This document shows positions 36,558 to 46,982 of a stretch of 64,000 bases of DNA, piece by piece (positions within the stretch are counted from its first letter, which is position 1; every line of letters starts with the position of its first letter). The DNA is from Uranotaenia lowii (taxonomy: Eukaryota > Arthropoda > Insecta > Diptera > Culicidae). The stretch is taken from positions 421,211,245 through 421,275,244 of the forward strand of contig NC_073692.1 of assembly GCF_029784155.1 (NCBI RefSeq), given 5' to 3'. The position numbers and the translations under genes were made by a program. The notes beneath the pieces were generated by a model. It did no database searches and was not told the DNA's origin. It was given only the letters and a program-made list of their open reading frames with translations.

Positions 36558-37670
36558 GTCATTTTTGTCATTTTTGTCATTTTTGTCATTTTTGTCATTT
36601 TTGTCATTTTTGTCATTTTTGTCATTTTTGTCATTTTTGTCATTTTTGTCATTTTTGTCATTTTTGTCATTTTTGTCATTTTTGTCATTTTTGTCATTTT
36701 TGTCATTTTTGTCATTTTTGTCATTTTTGTCATTTTTGTCATTTTTGTCATTTTTGTCATTTCTGTCATTTTTGTCATTTTTGTCATTTTTGTCATTTTT
36801 GTCATTTTTGTAATTTTTGTCATTTTTGTCATTTTTGTCATTTTTGTCATTTTTGTCATTTTTGTCATTTTTGTCATTTTTGTCATTTTTGTCATTTTTG
36901 TCATTTTTGTCATTTTTGTCATTTTTGTCATTTTTGTCATTTTTGTCATTTTTGTCATTTTTGTCATTTTTGTCATTTTTGTCATTTTTGTCATTTTTGT
37001 CATTTTTGTAATTTTTGTCATTTTTGTCATTTTTGTCATTTTTGTCATTTTTGTCATTTTTGTCATTTTTGTCATTTTTGTCATTTTTGTCATTTTTGTC
37101 ATTTTTGTCATTTTTGTCATTTTTGTCATTTTTGTCATTTTTGTCATTTTTGTCATTTTTGTCATTTTTGTCATTTTTGTCATTTTTGTCATTTTTGTCA
37201 TTTTTGTCATTTTTGTCATTTTTGTCATTTTTGTCATTTTTGTCATTTTTATCATTTTTGTCATTTTTGTCATTTTTGTCATTTTTGTCATTTTTGTCAT
37301 TTTTGTCATTTTTGTCATTTTTGTCATTTTTGTCATTTTTGTCATTTTTGTCATTTTTGTCATTTTTGTCATTTTTGTCATTTTTGTCATTTTTGTCATT
37401 TTTGTCATTTTTGTCATTTTTGTCATTTTTGTCATTTTTGTCATTTTTGTCATTTTTGTCATTTTTGTCATTTTTGTCATTTTTGTCATTTTTTGTCATT
37501 TTTGTCATTTTTGTCATTTTTGTCATTTTTGTCATTTTTGTCATTTTTGTCATTTTTGTCATTTTTGTCATTTTTGTCATTTTTGTCATTTTGTCATTAT
37601 GGTCATTATGGTCATTTTTGTCATTTTTGTCATTTTTGTCATTTTTGTCATTTTTGTCACTTTTGTCATT
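36558..37670 (+). repeat. TTTTTGTCA satellite, array 3
   Basis: About 124 units between the two spacer copies. Markers include TTTCTGTCA at 36761, TAA variants at 36811 and 37009, an extra T near 37493 and the TCATTATGGTCATTATGG block at 37594. Confidence 0.97.
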
Positions 37671-38022
37671 GTTCGCACAAAATATGAGACACCGTAGTTT
37701 CGGGTGTATTCGCGCCACACCAAATTTCCTCGAAACCATATTTCGCGCCGCCTTGGTAGAATAAATGACTTCTGGTCAGTTTGTTTGGCTGACCGAACAT
37801 CCGCACAAAGCGGAGAAGAAAAAATCCAACCTATTGGTCACTAAGAACGGTCGCGAACAGTTGTTTTTTCGATCCCGTAGTTTGAATGATTCCCGTCTTC
37901 TGTTGCAATAAAGTTACTATCATATTGCATCCTGTAAAGTTTTTTAACGCCTCAGTAAACAAAAGTAGAACCAAAACTCAGTTTTTTTATTATAATCCGA
38001 AACCTCGGAAACTGGTGAAACA
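37671..38022. repeat. 352-bp inter-array spacer, copy 2
   Basis: Apparently identical to 36206-36557, offset by 1,465 bp. The same offset applies to the TTTCTGTCA marker (36761/38226) and the TAA marker (36811/38276), so spacer and part of the following array were duplicated together. Confidence 0.95.
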
Positions 38023-38827
38023 GTCATTTTTGTCATTTTTGTCATTTTTGTCATTTTTGTCATTTTTGTCATTTTTGTCATTTTTGTCATTTTTGTCATT
38101 TTTGTCATTTTTGTCATTTTTGTCATTTTTGTCATTTTTGTCATTTTTGTCATTTTTGTCATTTTTGTCATTTTTGTCATTTTTGTCATTTTTGTCATTT
38201 TTGTCATTTTTGTCATTTTTGTCATTTCTGTCATTTTTGTCATTTTTGTCATTTTTGTCATTTTTGTCATTTTTGTAATTTTTGTCATTTTTGTCATTTT
38301 TGTCATTTTTGTCATTTTTGTCATTTTTGTCATTTTTGTCATTTTTGTCATTTTTGTCATTTTTGTCATTTTTGTCATTTTTGTCATTTTTGTCATTTTT
38401 GTCATTTTTGTCATTTTTGTCATTTTTGTCATTTTTGTCATTTTTGTCATTTTTGTCATTTTTGTCATTTTTGTCATTTTTGTCATTTTTGTCATTTTTG
38501 TCATTTTTGTCATTTTTGTCATTTTTGTCATTTTTGTCATTTTTGTCATTTTTGTCATTTTTGTCATTTTTGTCATTTTTGTCATTTTTGTCATTTTTGT
38601 CATTTTTGTCATTTTTGTCATTTTTGTCATTTTTGTCATTTTTGTCATTTTTGTCATTTTTGTCATTTTTGTCATTTTTGTCATTTTTGTCATTTTTGTC
38701 ATTTTTGTCATTTTTGTCATTTTTGTCATTTTTGTCATTTTTGTCATTTTTGTCATTTTTGTCATTTTTGTCATTTTTGTCATTTTTGTCATTTTTGTCA
38801 TTTTTGTCATTTTTGTCATTTTTGTCA
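38023..38827 (+). repeat. TTTTTGTCA satellite, array 4
   Basis: About 89 units following the second spacer. It ends abruptly at TTTTTGTCAGAGTCAAG. A short, diverged GTCAT-type relic lies further on at about 39040-39070. Confidence 0.96.
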
Positions 38828-41290
38828 GAGTCAAGATCCTATGATTGGCATTTTTTACTTCGGGGTTGTACCCCTTGGTACGATTTATTTTCAATAATTT
38901 CTTATTGGACCTTCTACCCCAGAATGTATCGAATCTGGTTCGGCCAAAAGCTGGACTGGCATACAAAGACATATAAATAATTAAAACTCGAGTTGAAATC
39001 ACAGTTATAACAACTTTGTTGGTCTGTCAACTTTTAACTTTTGTCATTATTGTCATGATTGTCATTTTGTCGAAGGCTTCCCCCACTTTTACTCATGGGA
39101 TATTGCATATTGTGAAAGTGAGCCCATCGCCTATCGTGCCTATAACTTCATATTTTTGATCACTGAAAAATGGACGGTTTTACAGGTTTCGGTAAAACTG
39201 GTTAGAACAGTCGTTCGAGAAAAGTTTGAGTTTTTCCTAATAGATTTTTTAGAAACCACTGGGTGTTCAAAATTTGATATTTGGTTTATCCAACAATATC
39301 ATTTGTCAATAAGGATACTGGTCATTTTTATAGCACTTTATCTACGAATGTATGTCACCTAGGGAGCGGAAGTGAACTTATAATCTTCAACCGTTTGACC
39401 GCATGCTGTAGGCCACCATTACATAAGTTTGCACTTCGCGAATGGGATTAAATTTGCATCCGTAATGTGACCATGCTTAGCCATGTTTTGCGTTAGTGTT
39501 TTCCGGTACATTCATTCTGAACCTGTATGTATGAGGGGGTCATTTGCTGCAAGTACTCCCACGCATTTCTCCATTAAACAGGAAACATAGCGACATTTAA
39601 TCGATTACTGGCCTATAGGCAGAGTGCTTTCGATCGGGACCGGATATTGCTGTCACTGTGGAAATCGAGTGGATGAATATGAGAAAAAACCGTTAAACTC
39701 TTTACTTTCTGCGCTAATTAGCTTAAACTGGAAGCGCTTGCCGGGTGGGTTTTTCATTGTTGGATCGTTGAGTATAGTGCTCCTGAGCTATAAATAATCA
39801 TCATTGAAGAGCTTTATGAACCGTGCGGTACAGTTTAGCTTTTTCAATTAGCAATTCAATTTCCGCTGCTATCGATGCGTGCCACGTTTATTCATGGTAA
39901 TTGAAAAATGAAACAGATTTTTTTCGATAAGCTGTGCCTAAATGATGAAGCTTCCGGTACGTTTGAAAAGTTTATAAGCTCGCTCTGTAATGTTCTGGCT
40001 GCAGTTAATCTAGTTGAATTGATTAGTCTGTAATGAATGGATTGAACAGAATCCATTTAGCATATGTAGGAGAATGTTTGAACTGTTTGACGATAAATAA
40101 TTTGATAAGCATAATTAAGTCATTATACAAAGTATACAACATCACGAGTCTCTATCAGAATTTTTCGGCTGCGGGTTAGTCATAAAAAAAAATTTAAATT
40201 GCTACTCTGCGATCCTTATTTATACTTGTTATTAAAAACCTCAAATGTAATAAATGATCTTGATTTTAAATCCTTACTGTGTTTCTAAATCAGTTTATGC
40301 CTATGTATCTATGTAATTACATGAATTATTTGGATCAATTTGTTCGACAAATTTCCTACACAGCGTACACTATACCTGGACTCCATGGCATCATCCCTAA
40401 TTTTTTATCTTTATTCATGTTTCGTCAGTCTAGTCATTACATGACTACACTTTTTATTAGCGATTGCTATCATTGCACTCTCCACTTATCATATTCCCTA
40501 TCCAGGAAAGTACTTATTTCTGAATCAGTAAATGAGAAACTACTCATTTTTGTGTGAATATTCTAAGAGAAACAAAACAGTTTTCCATTTTTGTATAAAA
40601 AGGCTTCCATACAAAATAAACATCAAATATTGCAAAAACCGATACAAAAATTTATAAATTCTATTTTGGAAGCTATGAAATTATTAACTGTCTTTACAAT
40701 GAGTGCTTTCACATCAAAATATTATTGGAAAACAAATAAAATTTGATTCTCTAAAATGATTTTTCTTTAAACATGATCTGAAATTGTTTTCAATAATGTT
40801 TTTACATTTGATATGAGAACTCGTTTTATTTCTCTTCTGAAGTGTGGGGAGGGTCCACTAGTTGCCATAACAACATTTTTTGTAACCAAATATCATCAAA
40901 TTTCACATATAGCTCTATTTGCTCAGTAAGTTTTGAGTACTTTCTTTCTTCCGTTTCTTTTCTGAAAGAAGGAGGAGAGGTCTTGAATCTTATAAAAATC
41001 CTGTCATGTAAAATATGGTTTCTTGAGTTTGAAAAGTTTTAAAAACTTAGCGATAAATCTTCCCTCATTCCCGGTTCTGTACTGTATGGAATCTATTCTT
41101 AAAAAAAGGAAACATTTTTCGTACTCTAATACGTTGGATGCGTTCTCAAGTTATACAAAATTTGTGCGGAACTCTTTTTCCCCTCTCTTATTCCCCATTG
41201 CACAGTGGTCCAGAAATGAAATTTAGCGGAAAAAATTCTAGCGTCTTCCCCTTAAGTTTGATGCATTTTATGTCTTAGACAAACTTTTAC
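38828..41290. other. Unique DNA, no gene supported
   Basis: 39100-40060 is relatively complex and contains several TAATTAG/CAATTA-type sites; it could be regulatory, but no frame or RNA is recognisable. 40060-41290 is AT-rich. A 92-codon frame at 40279-40557 has no recognisable features. Confidence 0.35.
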
Positions 41291-41293
41291 AAC

Positions 41294-41400
41294 AATTGAA
41301 GGCGGTTATTTTTTTGTAAATTCTTTATTTGGTTCATACCTTTAGGCTCTAAGGAGCCAAACTCCATTTTGTTTGATTACAATAATTGGAGGCGGTTATT
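41294..41400 (-). mobile_element. Extremely 5'-truncated non-LTR retrotransposon tail with target duplication
   Basis: 41311-41383 (minus strand) matches the 3' end of the retrotransposon at 58887-64000: ATTGTAATCAAACAAAA, TTTGGCTCCTTA.AGCCTAAAGGTATGA, AATAAA, AATTTAC and a short A tail. The insert is bracketed by AATTGAAGGCGGTTATT (41294-41310) and AATTGGAGGCGGTTATT (41384-41400), a 17-bp target duplication with one mismatch. Only about 73 bp of element were copied. Confidence 0.88.
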
Positions 41401-41559
41401 TTGACTGGAAATTTTTAGGGCGGTTCATAAGAAAATTATTTCCTAACTGTGATCAGATAGAGGCCTACGTTCTTCTACAATATTGTAGAATATAATAATT
41501 CATGAAACTTTGCTGAAGACACCAAGCATTGATCTCTTGAACTGAAAGTTTTATGACAA

Positions 41560-43290
41560 CTTGTTTTCATGAAGTTGGGGTGGTCATTTATTCAGCAACA
41601 TTTTAGATAATCTTTTTTAGAAAACGGATTACAAAAATTTGTTTTTGTTTTGAAGTTATGAGGCATTATGTGTTGAAAAATGACTCTTTTAGAGCTTCAA
41701 TAACTCCAAGTTGAGCATGTCGAAAATTTAATCGTTAACTGCATTTGAAAGCTCATGGTTAAGGTTGCCAGAATTTTTTTCACTCCTATCTGGGCCTAGC
41801 AATTCCGGGCATTTTTTCAAAAAAACCTGGCAAAATCCAGGCATGGATTTCAATTTTTAAAATCCAAAAACCGGGCAAAATTTAGGTGTTATTATAGTTA
41901 AAGCAAAGAAAAAATGCAAAAACTATGAAATTAATATTTTATTAATGTAATTGCCGACTTCCAAAAACTTTTTGGAACACTAAAATATTTAAAGGTTTAT
42001 AAAAGTAAATCAGCGAAATTATTTGAAACAACCATTGAAAGTTTCCATACCGTTAATCGATTTTGCTGAAACGTACTCGAAAACTTTGATTTTTTTGGGT
42101 TCTTTGTGAAAATTGTAAAAAAATCCGGGCAATATCCAGACTTTTTTCACGATATCCGGGCAACCGGGTCGGACCGGATTTTCTCGAAATTTTGCATCAA
42201 ATATCCGGGCAAACCCGGATAAAACCGGGCAATCTGGCAAGCTTACTCATGGTACAATCTTCACAATATCAAAAATCAAATCTGCAGTTTAATTTAATTC
42301 GTTTTATCGTTGAATGAAATTTACTAAAAACCGTCAAAATCTCCATGCAAATAGAGAGAATTTGTACATTTGTTCTTCAAGAACTCAGAAACTACTGAAC
42401 CGATTGATGCGAAATTTGGCATGGAGTATTTTTTTGAATAAAAAATGGCATCTGTGGAGATTTGAGTCCGTCGCATTCAAGAAAGGGAAGGCTCTCATAT
42501 ACAAAATAATCGTAAAATACGAAAAAAGCGGTTAAATTCAATCGATTAATTAGTGAAGCTCATCAATTGTGGAAATGCTTACATTTACAACATGTTGAGA
42601 TATATTTAGTAGTAGTTATTTTCTTATTAGGGTTTTCTCATGTTTTCATTATATTGGATTTGGACCCACGTTTTCTTTGAAGGGATGGGCCTTTGTGTAC
42701 TTAAAATTATCTGAACATGTAAATATGTGCATTTTCACCATATTTGATGAGAACTACTTGTTAATAGATTGAGTTTTACTGCTCTTTAACGTATTTTACG
42801 ATTATTTTGTATGGGATCCCTCCCTCCCTTGAGTGCGACGGATTCAAAACTCCACAAATACCATTTTTACTCAAAAAAAAAACTCCATGCCAAATTTCAC
42901 ATCAATCAGTCCAGTACTTTCTGAGTTCTTGAAGAACAAATGTACAAATTCTCTTTATTTTCATGGAGATTTTGACGGTTTTTAGTAAATTTCATTCAAC
43001 GATTAAACGCATTAAATTAATCTGAAGATTTGTTTTTTGATATTGTGAAGATTGTACCATGAACTTTCAAATGCAGTTAACGATTAAACTTTTGACTAGC
43101 TCCATTCGGAGTTATTGAAGCTCTAAAAGAGTCGTTTTTCAACACATTTTGCCTCAAAACAAAACAAAACAAAAAATAATTTTTGTAATCCATTTTCTAC
43201 AAAAGATGCGCATTATAAATATCAAAAATTTTGCTGAATGAATGGTTTTGATAAAATATCACCATAACAAGACATCTGACATTTTTCTTC
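41560..43290. repeat. Large foldback element, arms about 500 bp, with a MITE in the left arm
   Basis: The left arm is 41560-41759 plus 42246-42540. The right arm is about 42780-43290, inverted. Matching blocks include GACTCTTTTAGAGCTTCAAT/ATTGAAGCTCTAAAAGAGTC, AACCGTCAAAATCTCCATG/CATGGAGATTTTGACGGTT and AATTTGTACATTTGTTCTTC/GAAGAACAAATGTACAAATT. The unpaired centre is about 240 bp. The 486-bp MITE in the left arm is absent from the right arm. It contains an AAATTTGGCATGGAG block also seen at 4004. Confidence 0.85.
41760..42245. mobile_element. MITE with TAAGGTTGCCAGA termini, copy 2
   Basis: The 486-bp element begins TAAGGTTGCCAGA and ends TCTGGCAAGCTTA, with CTCATGGT on both sides (41752-41759 and 42246-42253), a perfect 8-bp target duplication. 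The inner sequence has repeated CCGGGCAA and CCGGATTT blocks as in copy 1 at 14241. The empty site is preserved in the opposite arm of the host foldback near 43060. Confidence 0.92.
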
Positions 43291-44150
43291 TCTTTCCCAT
43301 CCCGTGAGGGAAACTAAATCATCTTAGAAATATTTCTTGTGTTTGAATACTCTTCTCAATTTGTTACCACTAGAGATATTAAAAATCATAGAAAAATAAT
43401 TCTCTTCAAATAGCCGCTGAAATTTTATTTGAATAACAAGTTTTTCCCGTTGAAGAGAGGAAGGGGTCTAGAAACATAAAAAAACATTTCTCTTACTCGA
43501 ATCCACTTTCATGATAAATTTGATTTGTTTGTTCGATTAGTTCTCGAGTAACTCCCCGTTTCTTATCCGTTTAGTTAGTAGACGGACAGATGGGTCTCAA
43601 ACATCGTAGAAATGTGACTCGTAGCCTTATGCCTTCCTATATGAAATTTAGATTCATTTGAATAAGTTATCGAATAATGCATTAAATAGTATGGAAGACC
43701 CCCTCCCCCCTTTGTATCTCCCCAATCGAAGAGGGTGGTGTCCCAAATAATCATACAAACATTTCTCGTATCCAAATAAACACCCATCTCAAATTTGGTT
43801 CCATTAATACTTGATTAGTTCTCGAATTTCACAAAAAAAAATTGTAAGGGAGACCCCTCTCTCTTTTCTATCTCCACACTGGAAAAAGGGACGAGTCTCA
43901 AACCATCTTTAAAATATTTTTCCTTCCCATATAGCGTCGCATGCCAAATTTGATTTCATTTGCTTGATTGTTTCTCAAATTGTGCGAAAAAATGTATGGG
44001 AGCCCCCCTCCCCGCGTCCTATTTCCCCATTGAAAGGATTGAGGGGCACCAAACCATTTGAGGAACATTTGTCGTAACCAAACACACAACCATACCAAAT
44101 TTGATCGGTTGGTCAAACATGTTTCTTTCTGTTTCATTCAACTGTTTATA
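43291..44150. repeat. Diverged tandem repeats of about 130-160 bp
   Basis: The blocks 'ATGGGAGCCCCCCTCCC'-like, 'TCTCCCCAATCG'-like, 'TCTCAAACATCGTAGAAAT'-like and 'AAATTTGATTTCATTTG'-like recur in the same order roughly five times (near 43300, 43470, 43590, 43740, 43880 and 44030). Units are strongly diverged. Short frames across it (70-79 codons, minus strand) share the residues of the repeat and are not genes. Confidence 0.6.
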
Positions 44151-44395
44151 CATAATTTACTACTAAAAAAGTAGAGCCTCGTCATATTTGTGGAGCTATA
44201 AAAATAAAGTTTGAAAATGAATTAGAAGGTTTTTCCAGAGAGCTACAATATATTGTAGAGTGATAAATTTGCAGCTTTCTCTGCTCAACTTAAAACTTTC
44301 TTCTGTCTTCGATAGAAATGATCAAAGAGAATTTATTCTTATTATCTTGCTCTTGTTAGTTTACTACAGTGTTGCCAGTTATATTTTCGAGTTAT

Positions 44396-44677
44396 TCTAG
44401 ATTATTTTTTTTCTTTGTTAATTTTCAAATTTTCGTCGAAATTTACCAATTATGCGAAAATTTGTGAATAGAAATGTTCTTTTTATTTTTAATTTTGGAG
44501 TTTTTATTTACTTTTGAAGAATTAACAGCTTGTCAATGGCCGTGCCAAGATTCTCCAAAAGTAAATGAAAACTCCAAAAATTTTTAATAAAAAAATTTTT
44601 CAACCACAAATTTTGGCACAAATGGTAAATTTCGAAAAACAAAAAAATTAAATTAACAAAGTAAAAAATAATCTAGA
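44396..44677. repeat. Foldback element, arms about 125 bp
   Basis: TCTAGATTATTTTTT at the left end pairs with AAAAAATAATCTAGA at the right end. Inner blocks TTGTTAATTT/AAATTAACAA, GAAATTTACCA/TGGTAAATTTC, and ACTTTTGAAGA/TCTCCAAAAGT also pair. The spacer is about 30 bp. Confidence 0.75.
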
Positions 44678-46982
44678 ACTAACCGAAAATCTAAACTCAA
44701 AAATGTTATATTTGAAATTCTTAAGCCAAATTATTGGCGAAAACTTGAAAACTTGGCTCGTATATTTTATTTGCAAATCTTCAAAAAAAAAACTGTTGTT
44801 CAAGAATCCCCGATCGATTTTTTCCCGGAATAGTTCGATGGATAGGGGAGAGTCTCCATTATAATGCGGCGTATTTCCAAAGATGCCGTCCAAGAGGTTA
44901 TATTTAACTTGCACTTTGATTGGTGTGTAAAGTAATTGACGCAATGAAACGTATTTCGGAATAGAACATCCTAGTTTAGCTTCATGTATTTCAATTCCGA
45001 TTTTGGGTATTTTTGGGTGTCGTGTCAGTTTGAGGAAAAATCCTTGTACAGGATAATTTGACAATTGTTAAGGATTATTTTCCAAGAGAATGGGTAGAAA
45101 GTTTCAAACACCAATCAAAACCTTAATCCATCTTGTTCTCCCCAGAGTAAAGTAAAAATGGTACCTCACGCCCAACCACACACAATTAAAACCAATTCAA
45201 TCTGGATGAGTACACCGTTTTAAGTTAATTAGAACGCCCGAACGGAATCAATCAATGTTTTCGATTGTGTCGTGTCCACTAGACCGATTGGTCTTATAAT
45301 TAGCGGTAGGTGTATTACGTATGTACGTTTGTATATGAATGAATGAGAGATGATGCACCATTTAATTATGTACTTACAACACCGGATAAAAATAATAAAA
45401 GCCCCATGGGTTAAGTGAAGTGCAGCACTCCTATGGAATGTAGGTACCCCTACAATTAATTACAAATGGCGGGCAATTTATGGTGAACTCTAGCAGATAT
45501 GAATGTGAAAAAAAGTCGGCAGAGCTCATTCAATGATTGTTAAGGTCACTTTTTGCTGCTGAAGGATACCACTTTTTTCCACTTTTTTTCTCGTAATGTT
45601 GACAAAACAATGTTAATATTGGAACAACAAGCAATCGATAAATATTTCATACACTTTAAAACGATGTTAATTTTATTTTTATTTTTGTGCATTCTATATG
45701 CATGGTTTTTCGATACGTAAGCCTTTAAACTATCGAAGGAACTTTTTTGAACCGGCTTACATATTTTGGCTTCCTCAAGCTAGAAGTTCTATTATGCGTT
45801 GCTTGACTATCGGAATTTCAATTTGTGATTAGCTATTCGCTTAGACTTCAGTAGCAGCGGGTAGTTTGTCTGTTATGGCCGAGACTGCGTGTTAACACAA
45901 AATGGTGGAGTAGCCTTAATGCATTATTCAAAGAGCACATTTACAAACGAGAACAATTTCTCCGCTGCTGCTACTTTACTGGAACACGCAGAACTGCACC
46001 CGCAAAATTATACTCTCGAGGATATGAACCATCATCATCATCCACGACGCCATCATCGTCGTTTTCGTAATCATAACAAGTAAGTAGGTACATGCAGCAT
46101 CCAGAGGCCAGAATCGCCAATATCCGGAATGGTTTGCTGGATCAGAGCCTAAGCCAGAGCCTTCGTTTATCCAGCGCCAAGGCATTTATTAGTCTAGCCA
46201 TCGTACATGTGATGTATACTGGCCTCAACAGGATGCCTCCAGCTAGAAACCTTCGATCAGAAACCGTGTAGCTACCAGAGAATTTTCCCGGTGGCCTAGA
46301 AAGCTGAATTGTGTGTATCCATTTCCGCAAGGCCAGAACTCCCAACTTCCCCTCGGTAGTCAGCTAGTAGCTAGCGGAAGAAAGTGATTTTATCGCATTA
46401 ATATCGCATTAAAAGTAATGACACAATAAATCAATTTTGTAATTATTTTAATAATGGCTGCATTAATGACTCTATCCCGGGGTTTCCTTCCGGCGAAAAA
46501 AACGAAAAAAAATCGCGGTCGAATAGCATACACATCATCAAGCTCCCAGTAAGGAAAATGCGTGCGGAATGGGGGGATGATGATGATGATGTGTGTGAGT
46601 TGGTGGGCATAGGACAGGACACAGTCGTCGTATATTCTCCACTTACAGCCCCACTAGCATTTTCAGAGCACACAATGAACTGGTACACAACCTGGCTGAT
46701 AGTTCAGGCCTAATTCGCAGCTGTATTTGATGGTTATGTTTTGGAATCAAATTTTATTGTTTGAATGTTTTTTTTTTAATTTATTCTCTTGTTTAACATC
46801 GTCGTTTTAAATTGATTCTTTTGATACACATCGTCCATTTTGATGATAACAACAGTAAAAGATACCAAGTCAAATTTGAACTATATCGTCATAAAGAGGA
46901 AACAAATTTTTGCGAAAAAGGATTATTTAGACACCTTATGTTCCCTTGTGTATTTTTCTATTTTTTTTAATTTATAAATTTT
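44678..46982. other. Unique DNA, no gene supported
   Basis: A 138-codon minus frame at 44648-45064 overlaps the end of the preceding foldback and has no recognisable domain. 45850-46080 has an acceptor-like ACTTCAG, a His-rich frame and a donor-like GTAAGT near 46080, but frame evidence is weak. CATCAT and GATGAT microsatellite runs occur near 46025 and 46575. Confidence 0.35.

Noticed and set aside
45850..46085. Possible His-rich exon with acceptor- and donor-like sites
   Set aside because: The frame uses GTG, has a stop just upstream, and the His run comes from a CATCAT microsatellite.
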